Shown here piece after piece: positions 45,500 to 55,475 of a stretch of 64,000 nucleotides of DNA. The notes beneath the pieces are model-generated. The model did no database searches. It saw only the letters and a list, made by a program, of their open reading frames with translations, and had not been told where the DNA came from. Each line of letters opens with the position of its first letter. Position 1 is the first letter of the stretch. Position numbers and translations under genes: made by a program. The stretch spans positions 182,234 to 246,233 of the forward strand of contig DEJG01000026.1 in NCBI GenBank assembly GCA_002353295.1, written 5' to 3'. This DNA comes from Prevotella sp. UBA2754 (GTDB lineage: Bacteria; Bacteroidota; Bacteroidia; Bacteroidales; Bacteroidaceae).

Positions 45500-45973
45500 C
45501 TATTTTTCGATGAGGGCTACAGCGTAGGCAGAGATACCTTCTTGTCGGCCTGTGAAGCCAAGCTTCTCAGTAGTGGTGGCTTTGATGGAGATAGCATCCA
45601 CGTCACATCCGATAACATCAGCCATACACTGTTGCATAGCAGGGATGTGTGGATTCATCTTAGGGCGTTCGGCACAGATGGTAGCATCGATATTCACAAG
45701 GTGATAGCCCTTGGTAGCTATCAGTTCTATGGTCTTCTTCAGAATGATCTTGCTGTCCATACCATCAGTTTCAGCCGATGTATCAGGAAAATGATAGCCA
45801 ATGTCGCGCATGTTGGCTGCACCCAGTATGGCATCGCAAATGGCATGTATCAGAACGTCAGCATCACTATGGCCCAGCAATCCTAATTCATGTTCCAACT
45901 TAATACCGCCCATCCACAGTTCTCTTCCTGCCACCAGTTGATGGACGTCATATCCCATTCCTACACGTATCAT
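45500..45973 (-). CDS. ispF: 2-C-methyl-D-erythritol 2,4-cyclodiphosphate synthase
   Basis: The MEP-pathway cyclase that forms the 2,4-cyclodiphosphate of methylerythritol for isoprenoid synthesis. The 157-residue length is normal. Metal ligands Asp9, His11 (YDVHQ) and His43 (LIHAICDA) and the GHSDADV motif are present. It is the last gene of a leftward operon with the FAH protein, porU and porV, 6 nt after porV. dxr of the same pathway lies at 56962. Confidence 0.96.
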   Translation of the reverse strand: MIRVGMGYDVHQLVAGRELWMGGIKLEHELGLLGHSDADVLIHAICDAILGAANMRDIGYHFPDTSAETDGMDSKIILKKTIELIATKGYHLVNIDATICAERPKMNPHIPAMQQCMADVIGCDVDAISIKATTTEKLGFTGRQEGISAYAVALIEK

Positions 45974-45979
45974 AGCTTT

Positions 45980-47149
45980 TTACCTTTTAAACAGGTCCTT
46001 GATGCCGTCCATATCGAAGGCAAGGGTGAAACGAAGTGTTTGGTCAAGTGGATTGCTCTTGGCTGTGGCAATCACGTAGCCCACATCAAGAGAAAAGACG
46101 CTCATACGGAATCCGCCACCGACAGTAAAATATTTCAAGTTGCCCTTGTTCTCGCTCTGGTGATGATAGCCTGCACGTAGGGTAAACTGGTCGTGATAAG
46201 TGTATTCGGCACCGACACTCCACTGTATTTCCTGTAGTTCCTCTTTGAAACCGCCTGGGGCATCATGGAAACTCTTGAAAATACCGGCAATAGACCCCAC
46301 GTCATTATATTCCTCAATAACTCGACGCTCATAATCTTCTTTGCTTTCACCATCGTTCTGCTTGGGAACGGTAGGTACCAATAGTTTATTGGCGTCAGCA
46401 GCTATCGTGAAGCGATTGTATTCGTTGATAGGTACCATCAGCGAAGCGCCAAGGCGCATGTTGGCAGGTAGGAAATTGGAACGATCATCTCCGAAATAGG
46501 TAATTTTACTACCTACATTAGAAATGTTCATTCCTATACCCAACTGACATTCGCGTTGTCCTATATTGATGTAGTTGTTGTAATAGAATGCCAGGTCTGC
46601 AGCAAAGGCTGAGGCTGGAGAGGCATCTTCTGAATAGTCATAGCGCAGGTCGCTATACAGCCAGCGGATGGCTGCAGCAAGAGAAAACTTCTCGCTCAGC
46701 ATCAGGGAGTAAGCTACATCTACCGACATCTCGTAAGGTTTCACGGTCATTGCATTTTCGTCCATAGAAGTCATTACCTCACCTAAGGAGAAATAACGTA
46801 ATGAACCTGAAATGGCCGAATAATCGCCAATACGATAGTAACCTGCTACATAAGCAAGGCTGATATCGTTCACCAATTGGCGCAACCAAGGAGTATAGTT
46901 CAAGGCTATACCCGCGCGACTGATGCAGAAAGGATACTTGGCTGGATTCCAGTATTGTGAGTTGACATCAGGGTCTGTTGCAGCACCCACATCACCCATA
47001 CCTGCAGCACGGGCATCAGGTGCAATAGTCTGCGAAACTACAGCATGTTCAATGGGATTGAACTGGCTCTTTGTGTCTTGCGCTTGTACTGTGACAGCAA
47101 GCATCAAGAAGGCTATTGCCGAATATATATTTATTGCTTTCATCATCAA
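45980..47149 (-). CDS. porV: PorV, type IX secretion outer-membrane shuttle protein
   Basis: A 389-residue outer-membrane beta-barrel of the FadL-like PorV (LptO) family. It has a signal peptide (ending VQAQ), a plug-like start PDARAAGMGDVGAATDPDVNSQYWNPAK typical of PorV/PorQ and alternating strands to the C-terminus. PorV brings cargo from the translocon to the PorU sortase. It lies 18 nt after porU. The in-frame ATG at 47143 is equally possible as the start. Confidence 0.85.
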   Translation of the reverse strand: MMMKAINIYSAIAFLMLAVTVQAQDTKSQFNPIEHAVVSQTIAPDARAAGMGDVGAATDPDVNSQYWNPAKYPFCISRAGIALNYTPWLRQLVNDISLAYVAGYYRIGDYSAISGSLRYFSLGEVMTSMDENAMTVKPYEMSVDVAYSLMLSEKFSLAAAIRWLYSDLRYDYSEDASPASAFAADLAFYYNNYINIGQRECQLGIGMNISNVGSKITYFGDDRSNFLPANMRLGASLMVPINEYNRFTIAADANKLLVPTVPKQNDGESKEDYERRVIEEYNDVGSIAGIFKSFHDAPGGFKEELQEIQWSVGAEYTYHDQFTLRAGYHHQSENKGNLKYFTVGGGFRMSVFSLDVGYVIATAKSNPLDQTLRFTLAFDMDGIKDLFKR

Positions 47150-47167
47150 TTTAAACGCAATACATCT

Positions 47168-50100
47168 TTATTTATTGCTTATAATGATGATTTTCTTAGC
47201 TTTTGAACTCTGACTGGAGCCATTGCTGCTGATGCGAACACGATAGAGATAGACACCTGTATGCAGTCGGCGACCTCCATCAACACAGAGATCCCAGTTG
47301 ATGGTATAGGAGTTGTCGTAAGGTGTACCATGCTCGTGATGTTGCCAAAGATGATGGCCCGCCATGTCGAAAATGTCGAGAATGATATCCATGTTACAAC
47401 CGATTCTGTCATGGATAATCCGTATACCGGTAGAGGTGGTAGCAGGATTTTGAGTACATTCAACATCGAAGAAATTTGGTGAAATGTCTTTCGATACTTT
47501 GAAGTTAAGTTCGCTGGTCGAGGAATTGTTCAATACATCCCAAGCACGGAATTGTAGACGGTGCGGTCCCTCGCTGAGTTCTGGGATGCTGAATCCGACC
47601 GTTCCTTTGGTGTAGGTGCCAAAATCATGTTGGAAGTAGTCGTTAAGGGTATAGGTGCGAGCCAACTCTCCGTCAATGATGAGTTGCAGGTCATGTCCAA
47701 TACCATTACCTGTTGAGTTGATACCACTGGGGTCGGAAATCTCGGCAAAGAAATAGGGAGTGGTATTCACAGTTCCTCCATCAACAAAAGAACTGCTGTT
47801 CAAGTAACAGAAAATGGAGGGACCTTCATGATCGTCGCTGCCACCATCACCAGCACCAAAAATAATCTGGCCGTTAAAGCCGTTAGCCTCCTCGTCTTTG
47901 GTTTCATTGACCGCATAGACATTGATGAGCCCAGTGCCATTGGTATAACTGATATCACGGGGGACAACAAAGGAAAAGGAGAACTTACCCTTTGTAACAT
48001 TATCGCTTCCCTGGAAGAGTGTCTTGTTGCGGTCTGTATAAGTGAAGGCTGTTTCTGCTTCATTGCGATCATTCAAACGGCATACTATCTCTTCGGAGGC
48101 ATCACGTACTATGGCTGTCATTTCACCATTGAAATTCTCGTCTACCTGTCCTGCGCTATTCGCTATATGACCAGCCACATGTACTGTGGAACCGGCTCCT
48201 AACCTCAGGGGCTCTGTGAGGGAAGATAGCAGTTGGTGATTGATGGAGTCTATCACGACAGGGGAAGTGGGAATAGCCAATTTCAGGGCAGGGTCACCCA
48301 ATAGTGAATATTGCAGTTTATTAGCGGTCTGATCACTGCCAGTCTGTATCAGCTCGTTTTTTGCCAGTCGTACAGCCTCACCAATGGGCATACGTTCTGT
48401 GGCGGAACTGAACAGATAACGGGTAAAAGCAAGATTCATGGTACGGTTGTATGACTGATACACCGTTCGGGCAGTACCGAAGAATGCAATTGCTCCACCT
48501 TTTTCGTTGAGAACAGCCGTTTCACCGATATTCTCTTCCTGGCCGTCGAAGGGCATGATATCACAAGAAGCAGTCACCCATAATGGCAAGTGAGAGGAGA
48601 CGGTTGATTGGAAATCTTGTAATGTCAGGACGTACTCATGGGAGAGACTGTTGGGACTCCCGTGTCCTGAGTAATTGATGATGAGTGCTCCATTGGTCAT
48701 CTGTTGCTTCAACAGACGTGTCACGTCGGGATAGCGATTGCCGGTAGCAGTAGAAGTACGTGGATAGGCATCCCACATCACTCGTTTTACCTGAAGGGAC
48801 GGTTGTAGATTTTCGATGGTGGTAGCCACTGCATGGGCATCTTTCATGTGCTGGTTTTCGTTTCCGTCATCCCCCAGGGTGCAAACAATATTCTGCCAAA
48901 CACCAGCTTGGTTATTTTGGATATATTTCTCAATCTTATCTACCATGACAGCGGCTTGTTCTGCTGTGCGAACAGGAAAACGGCCTACGGCAACATCAGG
49001 CTTGTCAGTACGAAGCATATTACCTCCTTCGTTATCATCGAGCAGACAAAAATAGTCATCAGTAACATAGCAGTCGGTACTGCTATAGGAGTTCTCGCTT
49101 TCATGACAAAGTAGGAAATCGTCTGGGGTTTCATTTTGCCAAGCAGAACTGAGCATACGGTTATCCCATGCACAATCTCCAAACAAAACGAGATATTTGG
49201 GCATATCGCTCTCCGTATCAGCTCTGTCATAAAGCATCTTGAGGTAGCGGCGATAAGCATTGGCGTCAGGGGTCCCGCTGTTAAATTCATTATAGAGTTC
49301 ATCAGCGAGAATGATGCGCACCCTCATATTGTCATTGGTTTCATGGAGGGTCTTGAGGCGTTCTGCCTGTTGAGCTAATTTCCCGGAAGTAGGAATAACA
49401 ATCACCATATCAGTTGCTTCATCGGCATGATGGTCTTGATTGGCAATCATTCCTACGTAGTTAGGAACGGGAAAACTGCCAGCAGACAGGTTGGGGGCAG
49501 GCATCGGGGACTCACAATAGAGAGATATGTAGTCAAGGCGGACAGTGGCTAAACTGTTAGCCGATTGTAGCTTGATTTTGTTGCTGGCCTGTAGATTTTC
49601 TACAGTAAAAGTCCGAGATGCTGTTCGCATGGCATCATAGCTGCCTCGGCCAGAAACAGTCAGTGTGCCGATAGAAGTATCATTGAGGCTGACGGAAACA
49701 GTGGTTGCCTGGTCTGCTGAGACAACAACGGTAACTGACCCATTGGTAGAACCTCCGGAAGCAGGAAGGGTATAATCATGGCTTGTCACCCGAGTGGCGT
49801 CATAAAGGTTGCGCCCACCTTGATACCAAGCAAAGTCGTCTATTTCGTAGAGGGTATTATAGTCATCTTCCAACGGATAATAGGTTGATAGGAAGTCTTC
49901 CTCACTGATAGTCATGGGTTCTCCATCGCTCTCAGTCAGGAAATAATAACCCTCATCCGAATAGGGATTCCGAATCCGCTGGTGTCTATTGTTCCATGTA
50001 ACCGGTCCTGTAGCATGGAAAAGTCGTCGGCCTCCTACAGTGCAGGTGGGTATTTCTTTGAGATCGTCTGTCTCTGTCAAATATTCAGCCGTCAAGGTCT

Positions 50101-50689
50101 CTGGTTGCATACCACCGCCGTAGCCATAGATTTTCACCTTATTCGTATTTGAAAAACCAGCCTTTTTTAATAGATCGTTACTGAGATGGTAGATTCCTGT
50201 CTCGGGAATGCTGATTTTTACCCATGTTCCATTCTGCAGCACGGAGTGTTCAGCATAACGGGAGCCGCCATTAGCTCTTTGACTCGCTCTGCGAGAAGAC
50301 TTGGCCTTGGATTTGACCTTCAGCATGAAACTTACCAGTTTCTGGTATTTCTTGTTACGATATACCAACGGGACCAGTGATATTTCCAGCGTACTCTTTT
50401 TTCGAGACACGCTGATCTGTTGCTCGATTTTGGGGAGACGCGGTAATGGTTCTTTGGATAGTGTCTGGTAATTCTTGATATCACGATCACTCATAGGAAT
50501 GAATTCGGGATATTCGATACTAAGGGAGTAGGTGGAGTCTGCGTAATTGTCGTATAGAGGAATCGCATAGGTTACTACAGGTAATACGGAGTCAACCCTG
50601 ACTTGTGGCGCCGTCAAGTTGAAAAAGCGTTGTGCAGCTATCGAAAGACAACAGCATAACAATCCTAAACTCAGTATTACTTTCCTCAT
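47168..50689 (-). CDS. porU: PorU, type IX secretion sortase (gingipain-like C25)
   Basis: A 1173-residue C25-family cysteine transpeptidase that removes the C-terminal signal of type IX cargo and attaches the protein to the surface. Signal peptide to about IAAQ; an N-terminal propeptide-like region; the catalytic domain with the His in NYSGHGSPN and the Cys in WVTASCDIMPFD; a C-terminal region with a CTD-like end (LHTGVYLYRVRI). It lies 1 nt after the FAH gene and before porV, the usual porU-porV order. Confidence 0.9.
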   Translation of the reverse strand: MRKVILSLGLLCCCLSIAAQRFFNLTAPQVRVDSVLPVVTYAIPLYDNYADSTYSLSIEYPEFIPMSDRDIKNYQTLSKEPLPRLPKIEQQISVSRKKSTLEISLVPLVYRNKKYQKLVSFMLKVKSKAKSSRRASQRANGGSRYAEHSVLQNGTWVKISIPETGIYHLSNDLLKKAGFSNTNKVKIYGYGGGMQPETLTAEYLTETDDLKEIPTCTVGGRRLFHATGPVTWNNRHQRIRNPYSDEGYYFLTESDGEPMTISEEDFLSTYYPLEDDYNTLYEIDDFAWYQGGRNLYDATRVTSHDYTLPASGGSTNGSVTVVVSADQATTVSVSLNDTSIGTLTVSGRGSYDAMRTASRTFTVENLQASNKIKLQSANSLATVRLDYISLYCESPMPAPNLSAGSFPVPNYVGMIANQDHHADEATDMVIVIPTSGKLAQQAERLKTLHETNDNMRVRIILADELYNEFNSGTPDANAYRRYLKMLYDRADTESDMPKYLVLFGDCAWDNRMLSSAWQNETPDDFLLCHESENSYSSTDCYVTDDYFCLLDDNEGGNMLRTDKPDVAVGRFPVRTAEQAAVMVDKIEKYIQNNQAGVWQNIVCTLGDDGNENQHMKDAHAVATTIENLQPSLQVKRVMWDAYPRTSTATGNRYPDVTRLLKQQMTNGALIINYSGHGSPNSLSHEYVLTLQDFQSTVSSHLPLWVTASCDIMPFDGQEENIGETAVLNEKGGAIAFFGTARTVYQSYNRTMNLAFTRYLFSSATERMPIGEAVRLAKNELIQTGSDQTANKLQYSLLGDPALKLAIPTSPVVIDSINHQLLSSLTEPLRLGAGSTVHVAGHIANSAGQVDENFNGEMTAIVRDASEEIVCRLNDRNEAETAFTYTDRNKTLFQGSDNVTKGKFSFSFVVPRDISYTNGTGLINVYAVNETKDEEANGFNGQIIFGAGDGGSDDHEGPSIFCYLNSSSFVDGGTVNTTPYFFAEISDPSGINSTGNGIGHDLQLIIDGELARTYTLNDYFQHDFGTYTKGTVGFSIPELSEGPHRLQFRAWDVLNNSSTSELNFKVSKDISPNFFDVECTQNPATTSTGIRIIHDRIGCNMDIILDIFDMAGHHLWQHHEHGTPYDNSYTINWDLCVDGGRRLHTGVYLYRVRISSNGSSQSSKAKKIIIISNK

Positions 50690-50690
50690 G

Positions 50691-51308
50691 CTACTTACAA
50701 TTAAATTCTAGTACTTTGCGCTCTTCTAGCCAGCCCTCCAGATGGTCGTTGATATGCACAGGCCCTACACCCACGGGAGTTCCTGTATAGAGCAGGTCCC
50801 CCGTCTTGAGGGTAAAGAACTGGGAGATATAGGCAATGAGTTCATCAACTTTGTAAAGCATGTCACTCGTGCAGCCGTCTTGTACTGTCTTACCATTGAT
50901 ATCAAGATGGAAGTGAATCGCTTGGATATCACGAAACTTCTCTATCTCCACCCAGTCGCCAATCACTGCTGAACCGTCGAATCCCTTGCAGATCTCCCAC
51001 GGATGCCCATTCTGTCGAGCCTGTTGCTGCCAGTCCCGTGCCGTAAAATCAATACCTACTGTCACTGCATCATAGTAGCGATGGGCAAAGCGCTGAGGGA
51101 TACTTTTCCCCAGTCGGCAGATGCGCACCACCACTTCTGTCTCGTAGTCCACCCTCTCACTCCAGTCGGGAATGAAGAAGGGCTTGTGGTCCTTCAACAA
51201 CGCCGAGTCGGCCTTCGTGAAAATCACGGGTCTCTCTGGTTTATATAACGCTCCATCCAGCTCTTTATTGTGCTGGATATAGTTCATCCCTACTGCAAAA
51301 ATCTTCAT
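50691..51308 (-). CDS. Fumarylacetoacetate hydrolase family protein
   Basis: A 205-residue cytoplasmic member of the FAH family (COG0179), which contains hydrolases, isomerases and oxaloacetate decarboxylases acting on keto acids. Visible signatures are the metal-binding Glu pair in DYETEVVVRI, GIDFTARDWQ and the C-terminal GDLLYTGTPVGVGP. It starts the operon FAH-porU-porV-ispF; the link to secretion is probably only positional. The exact substrate is not shown by the sequence. Confidence 0.87.
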   Translation of the reverse strand: MKIFAVGMNYIQHNKELDGALYKPERPVIFTKADSALLKDHKPFFIPDWSERVDYETEVVVRICRLGKSIPQRFAHRYYDAVTVGIDFTARDWQQQARQNGHPWEICKGFDGSAVIGDWVEIEKFRDIQAIHFHLDINGKTVQDGCTSDMLYKVDELIAYISQFFTLKTGDLLYTGTPVGVGPVHINDHLEGWLEERKVLEFNCK

Positions 51309-51328
51309 GTCAGCTATTTTTTATTTTG

Positions 51329-51366
51329 CAAAGATAAGGAATTTTTCCTTAAAATGATTATCTTTG
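51329..51366. promoter_or_regulatory. Divergent promoter pair
   Basis: The minus strand has TATCTTTG at 51336-51329 for the FAH operon, and the plus strand has TATCTTTG at 51359-51366 for the gene at 51375. Only 22 bp separate the two -7 boxes. Confidence 0.55.
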
Positions 51367-51374
51367 CACCAAGT

Positions 51375-52358
51375 ATGATTAGAAATTTACTGTTTTTGTT
51401 CTTTTTGTTGGGCAGATTGTCGGTTGCTCAGGCACAGACAGACACCCGTTGTATGGACTTTATGGGCATTCCGTTGGAAGGTCCTGTAGACTCTTTTGTG
51501 GTAGCTCTGAAAGAGAAGGGCTTTACGGAGTGGGGCGGGTCTGATGATCAAGAAGATCTCTATTTCCGAGGCAACTACTATGGCATACGTGCCAAGTTGA
51601 TGGTTAATGTTCAGTTAACCACTCGCTTCGTCCAGTCTGTCTATGTAACCATAGGTCCTTATCGTACAAAAGATATGCTCTCGCGTAATCATACATATTT
51701 CCTGAATAAACTGGAGAAGGAATATGGCGAATACGTTTCTCGGGGTAATGCAGAGTATTTCTTTGGAGCATATGGCGATATCAAGGTATCGGAAACGCAA
51801 AACAATAATGGGACTACGGATTTGAATTTCTTCTATATGCTCTCTACGCCTTATTATAAAGATGCTGTCATGTTAGGATTGAAAGGCCATGTGCAGGAAG
51901 TAATTACTGAGAATCCCGTAGCAGAAAACCCCATGGAGCGCTTTGCAAAAAACGGGAAAATGGAAAATCCTGATATTACGGACCGGATATATGATGTTTA
52001 TGGCTATCTTAAACAGGGAAAGATGCTGGAAAGAGCAGGAATGAGTGTAATAGACTATGAGTATGACGCTAAAAACAGGCTGGTAAAACGTACGCTGACT
52101 AATAAGGCTGTTAATATCACTTATGTCAATGAGTATATCTATAATGAACAAGACGAAATTCTTAATCTGAGTCAGAAGGTCTATGACGAAAAGAATGAGT
52201 GTGTGATGTCTGTCAATATGCGTAATAATTATGAGGACCATGACGACATAGGCAACTGGACTCGTAATGCTTTGAATATTGTTTATTGGGAGAAAGGTGC
52301 ACAAAGTCAGTCAACCAATGTTAAGCAGACTCGGAAAATAAGATATTGGGAGGAATAA
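51375..52358 (+). CDS. Secreted protein of unknown function
   Basis: A 327-residue protein I do not recognise. From ATG 51375 it has a signal peptide (MIRNLLFLFFLLGRLSVAQAQ). The first part (GIPLEGPVDSFVVALKEKGF) resembles small periplasmic domains of Bacteroidetes hypotheticals; the last third has repeated YDYEYDAKNRL- and EYIYNEQDEI-like strands reminiscent of YD/RHS repeats, with two or three units only. The frame back to 51270 crosses the promoter and is rejected. Confidence 0.7.
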   Translation: MIRNLLFLFFLLGRLSVAQAQTDTRCMDFMGIPLEGPVDSFVVALKEKGFTEWGGSDDQEDLYFRGNYYGIRAKLMVNVQLTTRFVQSVYVTIGPYRTKDMLSRNHTYFLNKLEKEYGEYVSRGNAEYFFGAYGDIKVSETQNNNGTTDLNFFYMLSTPYYKDAVMLGLKGHVQEVITENPVAENPMERFAKNGKMENPDITDRIYDVYGYLKQGKMLERAGMSVIDYEYDAKNRLVKRTLTNKAVNITYVNEYIYNEQDEILNLSQKVYDEKNECVMSVNMRNNYEDHDDIGNWTRNALNIVYWEKGAQSQSTNVKQTRKIRYWEE

Positions 52359-52393
52359 AAAAACGCTGACTCAAAATGAGCCAGCGTTTTTTT
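52357..52393. terminator. Bidirectional terminator
   Basis: CGCTGACTCA and TGAGCCAGCG form a 10-bp stem with one mismatch and an AAA loop, flanked by A7 on the left and T7 on the right, so it works for both convergent transcripts. Confidence 0.88.
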
Positions 52394-52409
52394 ATGTTAT
52401 GTGTAGATG

Positions 52410-53405
52410 TTACTCTGCAACGAGCGTGAAGCGCTTGAAATCAACAATCTTCAATTCCTTGTCCTGCTGAGCGAGCCACTGTGAAACAGTAGCCTTGTCG
52501 CCATCACCGAACTGGAACTCCTGGTCAACCAAGCAGTTCTCTTTCAAGAACTTATTTACACGACCCTTGGCGATGTTCTCAATCATAGGCATCTTCAACT
52601 GTGCCTCACCCTCAGCTTTAGAAGCCTCAATCAGTTTGCGAGCCTCGTCAGCCTGCTCCTGGGTGAGCCATCCCTTTGCCATATTGCTCTCGATGTGATC
52701 CTCAGAGTCAACGAGGTTAGGATTGATACCAGCCTTCTTCAACTTGTTCTCAACAAACTTCTCTACCTGCTCGAGCTTGGTCTTCTCAACGGCAGTCTTG
52801 TACTCCTCGTCAAGAATCTTCTGGTCAACACTCTCTGCATTCAGAGCAACGGGCTTCATAGCAGCTACCTGCATGGCCAACTTGTGACCAATCTCGGCAG
52901 CAGGCTTGTTCAGCTGTACCATGGTGCACAGGGTGTTCTTACCCATGTGGTTATAAACCTCAATGTTGTCGCCCTCAAGTACGAGATAGCCATCGAGCTC
53001 CATCTTCTCACCAGTAATACCAGAACGCTGTGTAACAGCCTCCTGAGCGGTCTGACCGTTGATGACAAGAGCCTTAACAGCCTCGATGTCCTTGCACTTG
53101 TTGGCGATGGCAGCGTCGAGGATGCTCTGAGTGAGAGCAATGAAGTCGGCACCGTTGGCAACGAAGTCGGTCTCACACTTCAAGGCGATGGTGGCAGCGA
53201 AGCCGTCAACAACCTTAGCGAGTACACAACCATTAGAAGTCTCACGGTCGCTACGCTTAGCAGCGATGGCAAGTCCACGCTCGCGGAGCAGCTCCTTTGC
53301 CTTGTCGAAGTCGCCCTCAGCCTCGGTCAGAGCCTTCTTTACGTCAGCCAAACCAGCACCTGTCATAGCGCGAAGCTTCTTGATATCGTCTATTGAAATA
53401 GCCAT
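52410..53405 (-). CDS. tsf: Elongation factor Ts
   Basis: The guanine nucleotide exchange factor for EF-Tu. The 331-residue protein has the N-terminal UBA-like domain (IKKLRAMTGAGLADVKKAL), the CETDFVA signature and MPMIENIAKGRVNKFL near the C-terminus. It follows rpsB by 37 nt, the standard rpsB-tsf order. Confidence 0.98.
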   Translation of the reverse strand: MAISIDDIKKLRAMTGAGLADVKKALTEAEGDFDKAKELLRERGLAIAAKRSDRETSNGCVLAKVVDGFAATIALKCETDFVANGADFIALTQSILDAAIANKCKDIEAVKALVINGQTAQEAVTQRSGITGEKMELDGYLVLEGDNIEVYNHMGKNTLCTMVQLNKPAAEIGHKLAMQVAAMKPVALNAESVDQKILDEEYKTAVEKTKLEQVEKFVENKLKKAGINPNLVDSEDHIESNMAKGWLTQEQADEARKLIEASKAEGEAQLKMPMIENIAKGRVNKFLKENCLVDQEFQFGDGDKATVSQWLAQQDKELKIVDFKRFTLVAE

Positions 53406-53442
53406 AATCTGTAACTTTTTACTTTTTTATTTTTTCTTTTTA

Positions 53443-54288
53443 TTATTCCTCTGCAGCGGGAGCAGCCTTTTCAGCTACAGGAGCTTCCTCTGCGGGAGCC
53501 TCTTCTGTCTTGCGTGGCTTGCGAGTAGCACGCTTGGGCTTAGCCTCTTCAGCTTCAGCCTCAGCTTGAGCATCAGCAGCCTTCTCGTCAGCCTTCTCAA
53601 CCTTGCGCTCTTCAAGACCTTCGTTGATGGCAGCGCAGCAAGCATTGAGGATGACCTCTACGCTCTCCTTTGCATCATCATTGGCAGGAATAACAAAGTC
53701 GATGTTGTTAGGATCAGAGTTGGTATCTACAATACCGAATACGGGGATACCCAGACGGTTAGCCTCGCGAACGGCGATTTGCTCTTTCAGTACGTCAACC
53801 ACGAAGAGGGCAGAAGGCAGACGAGTCAAGTCAGCGATAGAACCGAGGTTCTTCTCCAACTTAGCACGCTGACGGGTAATTTGCAGCAACTCACGCTTTG
53901 ACAGGTTGGCAAATGTGCCGTCCTGCATCAGCTTATCGATGTTCGCCATTTTCTTAACGGCCTTGCGAATAGTCGGGAAGTTGGTTAACATACCACCCGG
54001 CCAGCGCTCAATAACGTAAGGCATATTCACGCTGGTAGCTTTTTCAGCGATGATTTCCTTCGTCTGTTTTTTAGTAGCGACGAACAGGATTTTCTTACCA
54101 CTCTTGGCAATCTGCTTCAAGGCGTCTGCTGCCTCGTCAATCTTCACTACAGTCTTGTGGAGGTCGATGATGTGGATGCCATTGCGCTCAGTGTAAATAT
54201 ACTGTGACATGGCGGGGTTCCACTTACGCTTCAGGTGACCGAAATGACAGCCAGCCTGCAGCAATGTATCAAAATTTGTTCTTGACAT
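53443..54288 (-). CDS. rpsB: 30S ribosomal protein S2
   Basis: Full S2 core (LLQAGCHFGHLKRKWNP, RWPGGMLTNFPTI) in a 281-residue protein. The last 50 residues are a Bacteroidetes-type extension rich in Ala, Glu and Lys with a basic KRATRKPRKT patch. It stands between rpsI and tsf; the 112-nt gap before it holds a hairpin. Confidence 0.98.
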   Translation of the reverse strand: MSRTNFDTLLQAGCHFGHLKRKWNPAMSQYIYTERNGIHIIDLHKTVVKIDEAADALKQIAKSGKKILFVATKKQTKEIIAEKATSVNMPYVIERWPGGMLTNFPTIRKAVKKMANIDKLMQDGTFANLSKRELLQITRQRAKLEKNLGSIADLTRLPSALFVVDVLKEQIAVREANRLGIPVFGIVDTNSDPNNIDFVIPANDDAKESVEVILNACCAAINEGLEERKVEKADEKAADAQAEAEAEEAKPKRATRKPRKTEEAPAEEAPVAEKAAPAAEE

Positions 54289-54345
54289 TGTCTTTAATGT
54301 TTTAATTTGTTTACTTTCTTTTTAATTCTGTTTTGTTAGAATCAG

Positions 54346-54375
54346 CCAGTGGGTAATCATGAAGAGTCCCACCAG
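54346..54375 (-). promoter_or_regulatory. Hairpin in the leader of rpsB
   Basis: On the minus strand CTGGTGGG and CCCACTGG pair over 8 bp (two G-U pairs) with a 14-nt loop, about 60 nt before the rpsB start. It could be an S2 autoregulatory element or a processing site; no T tract follows. Confidence 0.35.
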
Positions 54376-54400
54376 TTTAGATACTAAACATAGTCCAGTA

Positions 54401-54787
54401 TTAACGCTTACTGAACTGGAAGCGACGACGAGCCTTGGGCTGACCTGGCTTCTTACGCTCAACCTCACGAGAGTCGCGGGTGAGGAAACCTTGTGTCTTC
54501 AAAGCCTTCTTGTCTTCTGCATTAACCTTTACCAAAGCACGGGCAATAGCGAGGCGGAGAGCCTGGCTCTGACCAGTGAAACCACCACCGTCAAGGTTGG
54601 CCTTGATGTCATATTTCTCAGCCACCTCGAGCAGGTTCAGCGGCTGCTTAACCACGTACTGCAGGATAGCTGAAGGGAAATACTCGGTTAAATCCTTCTT
54701 GTTGATCGTGATCTTGCCTGTGCCTTCGCTCAGGTAAACGCGAGCTACAGAGCTCTTACGACGACCGATTGCATTAATTACTTCCAT
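54401..54787 (-). CDS. rpsI: 30S ribosomal protein S9
   Basis: 128 residues with the S9 start INAIGRRKSSVARV, the GGGFTGQSQALRLAIARAL motif and the C-terminal tail KKPGQPKARRRFQFSKR, which reaches the P-site tRNA. It follows rplM by 11 nt. Confidence 0.98.
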   Translation of the reverse strand: MEVINAIGRRKSSVARVYLSEGTGKITINKKDLTEYFPSAILQYVVKQPLNLLEVAEKYDIKANLDGGGFTGQSQALRLAIARALVKVNAEDKKALKTQGFLTRDSREVERKKPGQPKARRRFQFSKR

Positions 54788-54798
54788 CTTCTATCTTA

Positions 54799-55266
54799 TT
54801 ATTTATACTGGTTAATATCAATTGCTTTTGGCTTCTGAGCCTCGTGTTTGTGCTCTGTACCATTGTAAATGTAGAGGTTGTTCAGCAGACTGCGTCCCAG
54901 AGGACCTTTGGGCAGCATACCCTTTACTGCATGCTTCAAGAAACGCTCTACGCCATAAGGAGTCTTACGGAGTTCTGCGGGAGTGCTGAAACGCTGACCG
55001 CCAGGATAACCAGTATAACGGGTGTATACCTTGTCAGTTTCTTTCTTGCCGGTGAATTTCACTTTGTCGGCATTGATGATGATAACATTGTCTCCACAGT
55101 CCTGGTTAGGTGTGAAGTTTGGCTTGTACTTTCCGCGAATCAGTTTCGCAACCTTAGAAGCAAGGCGGCCTACTACCTGGTCGGTAGCGTCAATTACCAC
55201 CCATTCCTTCTGCTCGCGGGCAGCTTCCTTTGATACGGAAATGGTCTTGTAACTTAAAGTGTTCAT
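54799..55266 (-). CDS. rplM: 50S ribosomal protein L13
   Basis: 155 residues with WVVIDATDQVVGRLAS and the L13 signature MLPKGPLGRSLLNNLYIYNG. First gene of rplM-rpsI-rpsB-tsf, with a leader of about 200 nt. Confidence 0.98.
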   Translation of the reverse strand: MNTLSYKTISVSKEAAREQKEWVVIDATDQVVGRLASKVAKLIRGKYKPNFTPNQDCGDNVIIINADKVKFTGKKETDKVYTRYTGYPGGQRFSTPAELRKTPYGVERFLKHAVKGMLPKGPLGRSLLNNLYIYNGTEHKHEAQKPKAIDINQYK

Positions 55267-55470
55267 TTTAACTTTTAAATTTTACTACTAAAAAACATTT
55301 ATTCTTTTCTCTTTACACAAACAACACCACGGCAGAGAGTCTAATGCTCTGCAGCAGTCTAACGTCTGTGCCTTACAGCTGAACCATGATTCACAAACCG
55401 CAATGCCCGGCCAAAGACACCACTATTTACACACGGCTCACGGGGATTCTAAGTATCTCCCCAATAATCG
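55267..55470 (-). promoter_or_regulatory. Long structured 5' leader of rplM
   Basis: From the predicted start near 55470 to the rplM ATG is about 204 nt without an ORF. Local stems on the minus strand include GGGGA/TCCCC (near 55450) and GCAGAG/CTCTGC (near 55345). A ribosomal-protein leader that binds L13 is plausible, as for other r-protein operons; I cannot assign a known class. Confidence 0.45.
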
Positions 55471-55475
55471 GACTG

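Noticed and set aside
52695..53901. Plus-strand frames of 233 and 256 codons over tsf and rpsB
   Set aside because: They mirror codon patterns of conserved translation genes; low-complexity Ser/Leu runs show they are shadows.
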